Shown: positions 47,505-59,416 of the stretch, in pieces
How the letters are laid out: the number at the start of each line of letters is the position of its first letter
Numbering within the stretch: the first letter of the stretch is position 1
Assembly: GCA_963513935.1 (NCBI GenBank)
Contig: OY740765.1
Coordinates: 117,743,362-117,807,361, forward strand
DNA: 64,000 nt
Origin: Aphrophora alni
Lineage: Eukaryota > Arthropoda > Insecta > Hemiptera > Aphrophoridae
Direction: 5' to 3'
The notes under the pieces: model-generated
What the model was told of the DNA's origin: nothing
The model's input: only the letters and a program-made list of their open reading frames with translations
Databases searched by the model: none
Position numbers and translations under genes: made by a program

Positions 47505-49283
47505 TAGATTAACACATTTGTTTCATCAAGAATATTTTTGTAAAGAAAGTCAACTATTCATTTATAGTTAGTCTTTATATATTTATATTTTTTTACATGC
47601 CCTTAAAAGATTCAAAAATATTAATCAAATCCCCCCTTTAAATACAATTAATGCACAAAGTAAGTTTTTCCTTTTAACAACATGGTTAATAAAGGTAATT
47701 CATTAAAATATCCTAATTTACAAAAGCATCTAAAATTTAAACTATATATAAAAGAAATACTTATTTTAATTATTTAATTACACATGTATATGTATATATC
47801 AATATGTGTTGGCCAACTGTAAAACAAAAGATTTTTTAAATATATTTTAGCAAAAGAAAATTATTTGTTTATTTTATTTATCTATTGATGTCAATATTAA
47901 AAATTTAGAAAATTAACAACTTTGGGGTCGTGAGGTCGAAAATTTTGCATGCATATCCCATCCAATGAAGTTCTAGGTTTTTTTTTTTTTATATAAACAA
48001 ATTAATTATATTTCAAAGACAAAGACATTCAAAAAATTAACATCATTTCACAAATTTCACTTGCTAGTTTTCCACTGGTATGAAAAGTCATAGATCAAAT
48101 TGTTCTTCTATTTTTCACTTTTACCCTTTTTAGTTATTCAAAAAAAGGTACTTAGGTTTCATGCAGACTTAGAAAACACAGCAAGATCGTAAGATTTCTC
48201 TGACCTGCTGGAACCAGCTTATTGCTGTACAAAAAACGTGTCTCATTAAACAAAGAACAGACATTTCTTGACAGGTTAAAACATTTCCTTTATAGCTTTA
48301 TGAGCAACATATTTCTTTGTAACTAATTTTTAATAAAAGCAATTTCTTTGAAAATAAAAGATAATATGTGTTGAAATAATTTACTGAATGACTCTAATTT
48401 TTTATTTTTATTTTTTTATGGAACGAGAAGAGAGTCTTTTCGTTTTAAAATGGTTTGAATTTAAGCTCTTATAATTTATAGACAATTTAAAAAAAATCTA
48501 GTTGAAATTAAAATTAAAGATTTCTTTAATTGGTGATTTGACTTAACGACAACTAAAATAAAGGAAAACCTATTGGTTTTTCTTTCAAAATATTATATCA
48601 GGTTATATTCTGAAAAAAAAAAAAAAAATACAGATAACATAAAACATTAAAAGTAATTACAAGTAAAAGGATAATTTCAAATTTTAATTCTATTAACAGT
48701 AAATATATTATAATATAGTCAACTCAATAAAGTTTAAAATGGAATCTTGCTTTACCTGGATTTTAGATGACGAAATCCTGGAACTTTGCTTAATAGATTT
48801 GCGAAGCGATGTCGATCTTATGAAAGTTTAAAATGGTTAACTTTTATTTAAATTTAGAAGATTTAAGACGCACATTTCAACTTTAATATTTTCTTACGCA
48901 CCTTTAAATAAGAAGACTTTCATTTTTCATAGTCGACTCATTTCTTTATTTTAATTTTGAAAATTTGCGACTTACATTATGCAAGGAACTAGAGTGACTG
49001 TGGTCCCGTTATCTCAAGAACAGCCTGACTCAAAGTTCAATTTTAGCCTGAGGGCAGTTTACGGTTCAATCATATGATTCTGTGTTTCGGAGCTTATACG
49101 CCGGGGGCCAGCACGTGACGGACGGGCTGTAATTATTAAATCTTGGTAATTCAAAATTAGATCTGTAATGAAATTTAGGTATGACGTTACACACGTTTGA
49201 ATAAATAAGTATTTATTTGTGAGAATTTTTGTTCAACTCATATTATTTTAAAGCTCTGCTCCACCTCCGCCATTTTGGATTAA
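47105..49283. mobile_element. Large foldback with Penelope-like ends
   Basis: Inverted arms at about 47105-47200 and 49192-49283 share CGGAGGTGGAGCAGAGC, AATAATATGAGTTGAACA and CTCACAAATA (or complements). Just inside the left arm, CACTGAAGATGGTGACTTTG then TCATTGAAACATGTG forms a small hairpin with its complement at 47196-47215. Such GAAGATG...GAAAC words mark Penelope-like termini. The 2 kb between holds a TA microsatellite and no coding relic that I could identify. Confidence 0.5.
47440..47502. repeat. (TA)n microsatellite
   Basis: Long TA run inside the foldback; the 79-codon frame over it is an artefact. Confidence 0.95.
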
Positions 49284-49608
49284 TCTCCCATATGCTACAC
49301 TTGAGCAGTTGTACTGTCAATTTTCCTCTCAGAATTATCGTTAAAAGATCATTTTAAAGATCATGTGAACACAGATGTTTCCCCTTTTGTTAAATTTGGG
49401 ATATAATCATTAGTTGTTGAACAAATGGAGGTGACATTTGTAAATCGATTTTATATTTCGCTATTTTTTTGTGAGTCAATGAATAATATTTTTGATAGAT
49501 TTTAAAAAGGAAAACACTCCATGTTTTATTATCTATTACAATAAATAATGCCAAAGTGTCTAACTTAAAAATTAGGACAGATACAAGAGATTAAATGAAA
49601 AAATATAC

Positions 49609-49691
49609 CCATGCGTACAAAGCTGCCCCTGTTATTTTTTTTCTTCCAGGGGGGCAGCTGCCCCCCCTGCCCCTCGCTGGGTACGCCCATG
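49609..49691. mobile_element. Small hAT-MITE-like fragment
   Basis: CATGCGTACAAAGCTGCCCC on the left and GGGGCAGCTGCCCCCCCTGC then CTGGGTACGCCCATG on the right. The right half closely resembles the MITE at 5854-6040. No 8-bp duplication is visible, so it is a damaged copy. Confidence 0.55.
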
Positions 49692-50119
49692 CTGACAAAA
49701 TATATGTTGTCCTTGAAAATTTTAAGAATATGTGTAAAATATGTTGAAAACTCTGATTTTCATAATAACCATGCAGAAAAACATTGTTATAACATGGTAA
49801 CTACTGAATCAATTTGAATCAAACAAAAAATACAACCTGATCAGATATTGTACCTACATGGGAAAGAAAACAACATGAAAATTAGATCAGCAGTTCTTGT
49901 GATATCAATTTACAAATGGACAGACCTCATTATATATACATATGTACAGTTATTTAATAATGCTATCATAATATGAATTTGATCTATGCTAGGTGGTATG
50001 TATTTATTAATATGAATACTTTATCAGTGGTTAACACACATTCATTCTTCAGCATTTTAAAGTTATTATTGTTCAATTTATGTTACACTTATAAAATATC
50101 TTACTACAGCAACACTTAC

Positions 50120-50599
50120 CAAATTCACGTTTTCTAATTCTGCTATATTTTAAGTATGGAAATCTTCCCTTGTTATAGTTACTTTCTACTATGGGAGGTG
50201 GTGGTTTCTCCTCTGGCTCATTGATTTTTTTATATTTTTTTTGTATTGGCTTTACAACTGGAATTACAGGGCCTTTTGACCAAGTTTTCATTTTCAGTAG
50301 GCTTACATTTTGGTTACATGACGATGGTAATCTTTCATGAATTGAACTTTTAGAGCTAAGAGATGATGAATGTGTTTCGTCTTGTAGGTCCTCATGTAGT
50401 TTAGATGTAGATTCATTTGTTTCAACCTTACATGTTGGTCTATTAGATCTAGATGCTTTTGTTTCAACCTTACATGTTGCTCTATTAGATCTAGATGCTT
50501 TTGTTTTTGCAGATAAAACCTTACTTCTTTTAAAATTATAGGGTTCAATTTTTTTACCCATTATTTTTTCTATAAAGTAGTCCAGTTGTGTTATCATAG
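50120..50599 (-). CDS. Host gene, large coding exon (gene of unknown function)
   Basis: 480 bp between the acceptor GTTCTTTTCAG (minus) and the donor GAATTTG|GTAAGTGTT. It is open throughout in the frame that joins in phase 1 to the exon at 43459. If translation starts at the ATG two bases into the exon, the protein has about 207 residues; an upstream exon may extend it. The sequence is hydrophilic, Ser/Lys-rich and mostly disordered. A 14-residue motif KASRSNRxTCKVET occurs twice (42-bp DNA duplication near 50420-50510), followed by GPVIPVVKPIQKKYKKINEP and EEKPPPPIV. Basic linear motifs suggest a nuclear or scaffold protein, which is inference. No family is recognised. Confidence 0.7.
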
Positions 50600-51099
50600 C
50601 TGAAAAGAACCACACAATTTAATAAAATTGTATATTAAATTCCTCATTTCATGAATGATTTATAAATTCTATTCTTATATTTTGACACTATCTGAAATAT
50701 AATTAAAATAATCCAACAATCAAATTTGGTTTAAAAAAATAAGGAACAAATTATATTTTTTATTGCACGTAATAATTAAAATACAGTAATTTAAATCGGG
50801 GGGGGGGAAGAGACAGTTATTAGGGATTTTAAGAATATGAGCAATTACAAAATAATTAGGTATGTAAGGTTTTATGATATTCACGTTTTTATAATATGAA
50901 AGAGAAAGAATACAGTTTAAAATAAGGAATATCAAAGAACATAAAAGTCAGGATGTCTAACACTTGCTACTGAAATTCCCGACTCTTTCCTGAATATTCA
51001 CTGTTGTCTTTCAACCAAAATCTATAATTTTAGAGTGTATAGCATTAATATGAATAACAAATTTATAAAGATAACTGCATATAAAGGCAGTACCATACA
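50600..51099. other. Probable upstream intron of the host gene
   Basis: AT-rich with a G run near 50801. No convincing further exon was found. Confidence 0.4.
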
Positions 51100-52240
51100 G
51101 ACTTCAAGGAAATAACAAGTTGCAGCATTATTTTTGATCAAGGTGATAACACTGAATCAATACCACCAACAATAAACACACCTGTGTTTGTCATTTACAA
51201 AAAGTTCAAGTGGGGTAAAGAAAATAAATCAAGTTAAAATGGTCATAACTTGAATTTTTGTTCTTAATTTATATATTACCTTAGTTTTTTCTGTCAAAAA
51301 AATCCTTGTTTTTGTCATTTATTTATTCTATGACAGCTGTTTCGACTCTTTTCATTCAGTTGTTTTCAAATATATAAGCTATTCAACGGTTCACGCAATG
51401 TGGACATTGTAATAATTAAAAACTACATATAAACACACATACATATAATAAAACTCAGTTGTACACTGACACATATTAAAAGTTATGGTCACATTGACAT
51501 GTGTTGTACTGTTGAGTTTAAACTTGTAACTGTCGGAAGTTACTAAATTGAGTTGTCATAGTCAGAGAGTGCTAGTAGTCAGTCACATTCCTCTTGGTGT
51601 CACCTGTATTGTATTCCAATTGTTGCAATATGTCAAATAATATATGGGACTGGAACTGGGATTTACTATTTAATAAAATAAAGGGGTTTGTTTTTTGTTG
51701 TTTATAGATTTCAAATTTCTTTAAGGCATTCGTTATTGGCCCCTTCTTGCATTGGTACACTATTTTGAAGTTTGATTTTAAATTTGAATATCCATGGTTG
51801 TAGTTAATCAAATGTTCAGCAAATTTGGAATGTTGTGTTTTGGTTGGTCTGGATGAGGAGAGGTGTTCTTTGAATCGTGTGCAAAAGGTACATCCAGTTT
51901 GTCCTATAAATTATTTTGGACAATCGTTCCATTTGATTTTATAATCGCTATTACCATCAAATTTATCATGTATTTTAGTTTTTGATGGTGTTATTATATG
52001 TCTGATGCTGAGAGAAGTGCGATAGGCAACGTGGTAACCGTGTCTACAGAATATGTTACGTGTTGAGTCCAAAATAAATATGGACCATAATTTATATTGA
52101 ATTTACATTCATTTTCCTATAGAGAGAAAAAGTTTTCGTAACATTATTTGTTATCAAGGCGATCACACTATATCAGTACCATCGACAACACTCTACTGTT
52201 TCGCCGTTTACAAAAAAGTCCTGGCGATATAGGCAATATA
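51100..52240 (-). mobile_element. Penelope-like fragment between diverged direct repeats
   Basis: About 90 bp at 51115-51205 (ATCAAGGTGATAACACTGAA ... TCATTTACAAAAAG) recur in the same orientation at about 52140-52235 (ATCAAGGCGATCACACTATA ... CCGTTTACAAAAAAG). Direct terminal repeats, a GIY-YIG frame and a TTTGAAAACAACTGAATGAA / GAGTCGAAACAGCTG block (minus, about 51335-51370) are hallmarks of Penelope-like copies. Confidence 0.65.
51572..51960 (-). pseudogene. Penelope-like GIY-YIG domain (second copy)
   Basis: The minus strand reads KWNDCPK, a stop, FIGQTGCTFCTRFKEHL (the YIGQTG block), then HSKFAEHLINYNHGYSNLKS and KKGPITNALKKFEIYKQQKT. Block order equals the copy at 29251, but the sequences are clearly different families. 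At least one stop is present and the reverse transcriptase is absent. Confidence 0.75.
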
Positions 52241-52739
52241 ATGTTTATAAAGTACATTTAGTGTATTGTTTACAGTAAGATTTTCGAATGTACATCAATC
52301 TGTGCTGTCTTTTCGAGCCTCCCAATTCATTAGTACGAACTCAGCACAAACTTATAAAGAATTATAAGTAGTCATCACTCTATGGTAAACATTACAAGTA
52401 TTAACTTATTTTAAAAGCCTTAAGAATAATTAAAGTAACATTTACTTAAAACTCAACTCTGTGAATTTTTATTTTTCTTACTGAACATAGTGCAAGTACC
52501 GTTAAACCATTTGACTTTTATGAAGATATCTGATTTGAAAACACGAGACACCACAAAAATAAAATGTGTAAAGACATTTCAACTAAAATATTTGGACTGT
52601 ATCAATTTTGATTGTGAGCGTATTTTGGCAATGAAATATGGTTTTACAAATATTACTTAAATGTAAAGTTTAAAATTTGTGGTAATATGGCTGACAAAAG
52701 CATGAAAATTAGTTTTTATCAAACTAAATTTTAAACTTT

Positions 52740-52979
52740 AAAGGTGTAAACAGAACATATTGGAAACTGAAAAAATGCTGGTTCAGGAATTATCGAGCAA
52801 AATATTTCACATAGATTATAACTAACATAGTTAATTGTAGTGGGGTTTGAGTGATGAATTAACCAACCGTAGTAAGGCTTTATAGGGCTCCAAGTGAGGA
52901 TATAGACTTGTTTTTTTAGCACTGGACTTTATAAAATTACATTTGAAAGGGCACACATTTGTTATATGTGGAGATTTAA
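52740..52979 (+). pseudogene. LINE endonuclease domain, first part
   Basis: The plus strand reads YRAPSEDIDLFF and DFIKLHLKGHTFVICGD, the YRxP and ICGDxN blocks of an apurinic-type LINE endonuclease, with several stops upstream. The frame is cut at the TTAA of the piggyBac element at 52980 and resumes at 55720. Confidence 0.7.
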
Positions 52980-55719
52980 CCCTCCATTTATGATTAAAAC
53001 ACTTTTAAATGATACCGTGAATTTAGGCGTTTTGCAAGGTTATCTTGAATAAAAAAATATATAAAAAAATACAAAACTTATTAAAATATCATGTATTGTA
53101 TATCAAACTATTAAGAAAAGCATGCTTTATAATATAGTATAAAATTAAAAAACTTACCAGTCACCAAAACAATTCAAGTTTCAAAAATGTGTGGCTGATT
53201 TTTTTTTCTTGCTTTTTTTTTATTTGGAGGCACTATGAATAGTCACAAAACGGTAATAAACAATTGAAGATAGCCAAAATGTTTCAAATTTAATCCTGAA
53301 TAAAACTATATGTCACACACTGATATTATTTTGAAAAAATTAAAATAGAAAATAAAAAAACCGAGCACAAATAAATAAGTCAATTTTAGCCCGATTATTT
53401 ACAAATCATGTATACACATTACTATTGTATGTCCACACTGTAATATGTCTACAAATATTGATTATATTACATGTACTATGAGGAAATAATGCTAATTAGT
53501 TAGAAATAGTTTTGAAAAAAAAAAAAAATCTATTAAGATATATTTACATATTTACAAAAACTAAACATTTTAGTCTAAGTCGGATTCTGGTTCCCGACAA
53601 CACAGATACGAAGTTTTACACCGGTAAGTCGTACCAAGCTGTGGCTGCCATCACCATCTGGACCGGAATGTATTTGAAGAGGGATTTGCTGAGGGGGATT
53701 GTCTTCTACAAGTGACTCTAGTATTTCAACTGTAAAAAAAGTCTTGATAAAGGATCATCCATGTTTCTTTTATAAAGAATGTAACAGTTGAGCAGCGTCA
53801 TATCAAGAAAGTTGTCAAATAGTTTTCTCCAGTATCGTTTTGTAGCTCTAGTGCAAGTCAAGTGGTATATAGACTTGTCTTTTACGTTTACACCACCCAT
53901 ATTTAGATTGTATTTTCCAATTACCTTTGGTTTTATAGCCTCTATAGCACTTTTCTTACTTCTAATCAAAGTGTCATTTGCAGCAAGTGCGGTTGTGAGC
54001 ATGTATACCGGTTTTCTGGATTTTTTTTGCTTGTAACCTACCAGGAAGGTTTTATCCCTTCTATAATATTTAGTTTCTGTAGGCTGTAATTTTGTTTCAA
54101 AAAGATTTTTAGATAATTCTTTGGATCTTTTGTTAACAGTACCGGTTAGAAAAGTTTTTTTGTTCGAGTAATGTTTCAGCTAAGGGTACTTTTGTGTAAT
54201 AATAATTGTCCGTGTAGAGATGGTAGGTATTTGTTAAGTAAATTGCATTTATTCAGAAGATGCATTATAACCTTTTCAGAAAAAGCAGTAGGTGTGTCAT
54301 CCTTCAAAAATCCCAAGCCATTATACAGCTCCGAATGAAGGACATAACTTGTTTTAGAGTCACACAATTCAAATTTCTTAAAAGCCAAATCTAGCGTGAA
54401 GCTTATTTGGTAGATACTGTATAAAAGAGCAGCGATTTTTCATACCTACCATAGATTCATACAAGCAGATATTCTGTTCAGGTAGAAAAAAGTTTTTAAA
54501 ACTGTTATTCAAATAGTCATACAGCGGCCTAATCTTATACCAAGGATCGTGGCCCTGTTTCTCTGTAGGTATTGCTGTTTTAGAACTAACATTGAAATTT
54601 GTTGTGATGGCTTGAAACCTATTTATGGACATGTTTGCAGAGAAAAGGGACATTTTTTGGGGAATTTAGAGGTAGCCCAGTAATGTACATAATTGCTTTT
54701 GAAGTTTAGACCCATGTCTATAACCAAAGCAATATACTTTTTCATCTCGGTGTTTGTTACATCAAACCATCTTCTAAGTCTGCTTTTTGGGGTTAGTTTA
54801 CCTTCATTCCTTTTTTTATCTATTTGTTTTTTTGTATATGCATTGGTTTCTTTGACAAGTAAATTCCACATTTCATTTGTGAAAAATAAAAAAAAAATAC
54901 AAGAGAGGAGGGCTATTTCTGGGTGGCAAATTTTTAGGTCCGGTCCTTCGGTTAAATTTGGATGTTATGTCGATTGGTGGTTCTGGTGGATAGGTTCTTA
55001 CCCAAGTTCAATGTTGTTGGTTTCCTAAATTTGTTTGTACATTAGTGGGACTAAGTTGGCCAACAGAGTCATCCTCATAATCAGATTGAGGCTGAATAGG
55101 TCTAGGCCTAGTTGGGGTTAGAAATGAAATATTGGAACATGATGGCCTCACCTGATTATCTTCAGTTTCACTTTCACTGCTCACATCTCTATCCAAGTTT
55201 GGATCATACAATTCTCCATATCCAGAAGAATAATCTTGAAGTGAAACATCACTTGGACAATGTTCAATGTCTGTATCAATGTCACTTGTGATTTCCACTA
55301 ACGTCACTAACATCGTCATCTAAACTATGTCTAATAGCACTGAATCTACTAAGTTCACTCATAATACAAACTAAAACAAACTATAACACAATATAACAAC
55401 ACAATAAATAATAATATAACATGTATTTACAGTAAAAATAGTAATGCAAAACAATGCTGTGTCGTTAGGGTTCAACCAGGTCAGTTCACCATAAGCGGAC
55501 GCTCAGCTGAAACAAACAGCTGATTGACTTCCCCCACCACCTTCTGAATTGGGCTTCATTTGATGTCAGTGGAAAGAGAAGTATTACTATATAAAGTATA
55601 CAATTGTGACGTACACAGTTCCGCCGTGATTTTACAAATTCAAATGTATCGCACAGTGCGATAGCATCACTGAAAGTGACTTGAATGTATCGCACAGTGC
55701 GATAGCATCAAATGGAGGG
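52980..55719 (-). mobile_element. piggyBac-type element (2.7 kb) inserted in the LINE
   Basis: TTAA at 52976-52979 and 55720-55723. Ends are CCCTCCATTT and the complement AAATGGAGGG. Near the right (gene-start) end, ATCGCACAGTGCGATAGCAT occurs twice about 50 bp apart, each with the palindrome TCGCACAGTGCGA. It carries a decayed minus-strand transposase. Joining the flanks at TTAA restores the LINE reading ICGDLNINVL, which confirms the boundaries. Confidence 0.9.
53718..55361 (-). pseudogene. piggyBac transposase relic in the LINE insertion
   Basis: From ATG 55361 (MSELSRFSAIRHSLDDDVSD) it breaks early. It continues with an acidic region (DIDTDIEHCPSDVSLQDYSS), WNLLVKETNAYTKKQ, RRWFDVTNTEMKKYIALVID and NMSINRFQAITTNFNV. 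The first catalytic block reads NICLYESMVGMKNRCSFIQY, with Tyr where the family has the Asp of DExM. YTDNYYYTKVPLAETL keeps the second Asp, and GGVNVKDKSIYH has Asn and Lys in the GGVDxxDQ block. The C-terminus ends near 53718 and the frame is broken at least four times. It is inactive in both catalytic residues and frame. Confidence 0.8.
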
Positions 55720-56170
55720 TTAAACATAAATGTACTCATAAAAATTTAACTGTACATATAGATTGAGGGATATTTTGGCAACTCATGATTTAAGGTGGTA
55801 CATTGGCTCTCCCATCAGATTGATGTGGTCTTCTGCAAGAACAAATGGCAGTGTTATATCCAATATAGCTCCAGAAAATTTATCGGTAAACATTTTCCAG
55901 TCTGGGATTTTAGATCATTATGCACAAGCAATTGATATTTTTGGTTTCTCAACCAATTCTTCTTAGAATAATTTCAGGGAGGTCAGGAATTGTAGTCCAG
56001 AAAATGTAAATCTTTTATGATATCTGTAAAAGAACGAAAATTGGCAGTATCTCAATTCTCTCAATAACCTTGTTAAAAAGTTTGATTTCTTCTAGGAATC
56101 TTTTATATTTTTTTAAATGTGGTGTTAGGTGGACCTCAGTATACCCGAGTTCCACAAGTTCAAAATGGAT
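55720..56170 (+). pseudogene. LINE endonuclease domain, second part
   Basis: Resumes after the piggyBac TTAA. It reads LRDILATHDLRWYIGSPIRL, NGSVISNIAPENLSVNI and SGILDHYAQAIDIF (the SDH block of the endonuclease, here LDH). This is followed by NCSPENVN and ENWQYLNSLNN. Frameshifts and stops are present. Confidence 0.7.
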
Positions 56171-56300
56171 AATATAAATAAATAACATGCTCAGTAATTC
56201 AAGATAATTAATGATGATTTATTACTGAAACAAGTCTAACAAAGAATATCTTTGCATAACAAATTCTCTTTTTTTTGTATTTTGTATAAATAGAATACAC

Positions 56301-56540
56301 AGGCTTACCTTGGAAAGTGGTCCTTGGTACACAAGTCTAATAGTACACAAGTAAGAAAACATACACAAAAACCACTAAAGTTCTAAAATATTTCATAAAC
56401 ACTGTTCAATTTCTCAAAGAGTTGAGAGTATAAAAAAAGACTCAATTGTAGAACTTTAGTGTTTGTGTGTTTTTTTTTCTTATTTGTGTACTATCAAATA
56501 ATATTAGGTAATATCAAGGACCATTTTCCAAGGTAAGCCT
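56301..56540. repeat. 240-bp foldback repeat
   Basis: Arms at 56301-56389 and 56446-56540 begin AGGCTTACCTTGGAAA and end with its complement CCAAGGTAAGCCT. They include ACTATTAGACTTGTGTACC-like and AACTTTAGTG words in both orientations. No coding sequence or clear target duplication; it lies within the LINE relic. Confidence 0.8.
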
Positions 56541-57369
56541 ATGTCTCCTACCCATACAAAATATAAACTAATAGACTATGTACCCTATTAAACTCTAACC
56601 TAAATTCTCTTTTTTATTAAACTTCTCTGACCCTAACATGATATTTATATGATATATCAGTTTCTTTCAAGGATTACCCTTGCTTACTATTTTTAATAAT
56701 TCTTGACTCATTGAACATAGAATAACTCTTTCAAAATGGTTAATTATTTAAATCTAATATTATACATGATCTGTTAAGTCAGACCTTTAAATCTTCAACC
56801 CAGAACAACGACAATACTTGGGAATTTAATAGTTCATATTTTCAAACACATGAATCTGCTCACCTTCTTAATAGAGCGTGAAGTTCTTATTCAAGTCTTT
56901 CTCTGTTGAAATATCTATATTTTTGCCAGCAGCATCTCCTCATCCTTCAAACATATCTCACCCAACTAACCTTGTTTCTAGGTTATCAGCAGTTTATATA
57001 GAACTATCCATGTCGTATTAATAGGCTGCAAGCCATCCAGTTTAACACTTTTTGCTTTTTTACCAATGATTGCCAAAAGTCTGTTATGGAAGTTTAGCTG
57101 GTGCAAATATTACTTAACATCTCTATTGGCTTTGACAAATAATTACTATTAATATTAATAAATAATAATATTTTAATCCTAAATTCTAAAGCCTTAACCC
57201 TAACAGTAGTTTGCCCTTTGCAAAGATTTTAAAAATAGGTAATAAACAGAACAAAAATTTGAACTGTTTCTAGATGTAAATTAAAGTTATATTATGACAG
57301 TTATAAAATCACAAATAGACATAATTTTAAAAAGTTCTTTATAAAATATAATCAGATTTACATACATAT

Positions 57370-57690
57370 GTGATAATTACAGCAAAATCCTACAAAGTGT
57401 TAAAATAAATCAGCAATTTGGAAAATATTGGCAAATTCTTGGGAAATCATAAACACTTTTAAAATTACAATCCTAATAATATTAAGTTAAATATTGATGG
57501 TGTATGGTATATTGACCCATTATGCATAGCCAATTTGTTTAATGATTTCTTCAATCATAATGTGACTCAACAAAATGTTTACAACTTTGTGTCAGGCTAT
57601 GGAAAAATTGTGGAATCGTCTATGTTTCTTTCGCCTGTGTGTGTTGAGGATGTCTGTGACAGTATCATACCTTAGCTAACTCTGGAATCA
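57370..57690 (+). pseudogene. LINE relic, region before the reverse transcriptase
   Basis: Reads NIDGVWYIDPLCIANLFNDF then FLSPVCVEDVCDSI, matching the linker just upstream of Jockey/CR1-group reverse transcriptases (DP..IAN.FN.FF ... S.FL.PV). The match is lost near 57690. Confidence 0.6.
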
Positions 57691-58279
57691 TCATAATAGA
57701 AGATATAATAAGATATCATGTCAGAATCTTATAAACATCTCTCTTCCGTGGCACTGGATCAGCTGACTCAGAGCAATCTGTAAACAGGACAATATGATGT
57801 GCTATTACGTAGGGCAGTTGCGTTCACACATCAACTGAGGGTTTAATTGTTATCACCGGCTTCCCTTTAATTTTGTATTTTACACATTTATTCTAAATTC
57901 ACAAGGCCAGTTAAATAATAATTAGTGGAATGGTCTGGGCAAGTATTTCAGAAAGGCCAAGTAATCCAAACGCAGCATAAATTATATTATAAGTGGCATG
58001 TCAGTTGAAATAGACTGTAGGAATATACACTACATGTCAGTTTGTTGTGATATTACTCAAAGTTAATATAGTCCCTATTTTGACATATTACTATTATAAG
58101 TTCATCAAAAGCTGGCTCCCACGATTAGTGAATGGTCAGAGTGTTTAAAGGAAATTATGACTTACATGGTTATATAGGTTACGGCTTATGGGATTCCCAA
58201 ACTCTATAGTTAATGGTAGGCTACCTACCAACATATCCTGTCGGTAAATGTCTCAGAGGGTATTTAAAAACAAATAACT
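57691..58279. other. Unassigned insert within the LINE relic
   Basis: LINE similarity stops near 57690 and resumes near 58280, where adjoining residues are expected, so about 590 bp look inserted. No terminal repeats or frames were found. Confidence 0.4.
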
Positions 58280-59416
58280 ACTGATATTGATGAGGTTTCA
58301 CCTTGGATCATTAAACAGTATTCTGAAGAACTCATCAAACTTCTTCAGGTTTTAATTAATGCCTCATTTTCTGAAGGTAAATTTCTATCCAGACTAAAAT
58401 CTGCTAAGGTCCTCCCATTGTTTAGAATGGGGGGGATGACATCATTAACAATTACAGACATATTTCTTTATTACCAGTGTTCAGTAAAATTTTTGAAAAA
58501 CTATTCATAATTTATCTTCTAAACTTTTCAATAAAAATCAAAAATCCTTTATAGTGGCCAATATGTCCTTCAAAAATGAAAGCAAATAATAGATGCTATA
58601 ATCAAGTCATTCGATTTTTTAGTGGAGGGTCTTGAAATAAAACCTAAAGTTATGAGTATTTTTCTACACCTTTTCAAAGCATTTGATTGTGTCGATTTCA
58701 ATTTATTACATAACAAATGTGAAAGCTTGCTATTAGAGGAATACCACAATGTGGTTAGACTCATTAATTAATAATAGAACACAGTGTGTTAATGTTGTAG
58801 GAAGACTGTCTAATCAAACCCAACTGAGATGTAGTCTCCCTCAAAGATCAGTTCTCAATCCAGTGTTATTTTTAATTTACATTAATGAATTGTCATAATT
58901 AATAAGTGTGGATAGCCTAATTTAGTTTGCCGATGACACAACTTTGAGTATGGAAGCAAATTCAGTTGAAAACAGGAAGCTTAAGCCTTTTTTTTATAAA
59001 GTCTATGCAACTGGTCAATGTTTTGAAGATAATAATTTGATAGTAAATCCAGCCAAGACTATTATCTTGCATGACTGATGCATTTTAATATTTAAAAAAG
59101 CCAAAATCAGATGTCAAGTGTCATGTTGGGTGAAAATTTTTGAAGAAGTAAATTCAGTCAAGTTCTTGGGTGTTATTATAGATAATAAGTTAACCTGTAA
59201 TGACCAAATTATCAGTATTAGTACTAAAATTAGTTCGGGAATTTTTGTACTAAGAAATTAAAAATTGTATTGTGGTTTGCCTATTCTTTTAACTGCTTGT
59301 TATTGGCTTTTATATATGACTATAGAATTCTTCTGTGGGAAAACTTATCAGTTCAGAATATGAAAAGATTCTGTCCTGCAAAAGAGGGTCATTCGGCTAA
59401 TAGTAGGATTGAAGTA
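58280..59416 (+). pseudogene. LINE reverse transcriptase domain relic
   Basis: Blocks in order: TDIDEVSPWIIKQYSEELIK, NNYRHISLLPVFSKIFEKLF, then SIFLHLFKAFDCVDFNLLHN (D of the AFD motif), NNRTQCVNVVGRLSNQTQLR and NPVLFLIYINEL. FADDTTL (the catalytic FADD) follows, then EDNNLIVNPAKTIIL and VKFLGVIIDNKLTCNDQI. This is the standard block order of a Jockey/CR1-like non-LTR reverse transcriptase. Multiple stops and shifts occur. The frame is cut at TA by the pogo MITE at 59417 and resumes at 60342. Confidence 0.85.

Larger units (their letters stand above)
43601..50119 (-). other. Host gene intron (6.5 kb) colonised by repeats
   Basis: Lies between the donor GAATTTG|GTAAGTGTT (minus, 50119) and the acceptor at 43601. 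Contains an IS630-like relic (43851-45216), TA microsatellites, a 56-bp tandem repeat, a Penelope-like foldback (47105-49283) and a small hAT-like fragment (49609). The remaining sequence is AT-rich and shows no further exon. Confidence 0.6.

Noticed and set aside
47276..47515. 79-codon minus frame
   Set aside because: Largely a translated TA microsatellite (repeating Ile-Tyr).
53150..53200. Additional host exon ending at an ACTTAC (minus GTAAGT) site
   Set aside because: It lies inside the piggyBac element and has no supported frame joining the exon at 50120.
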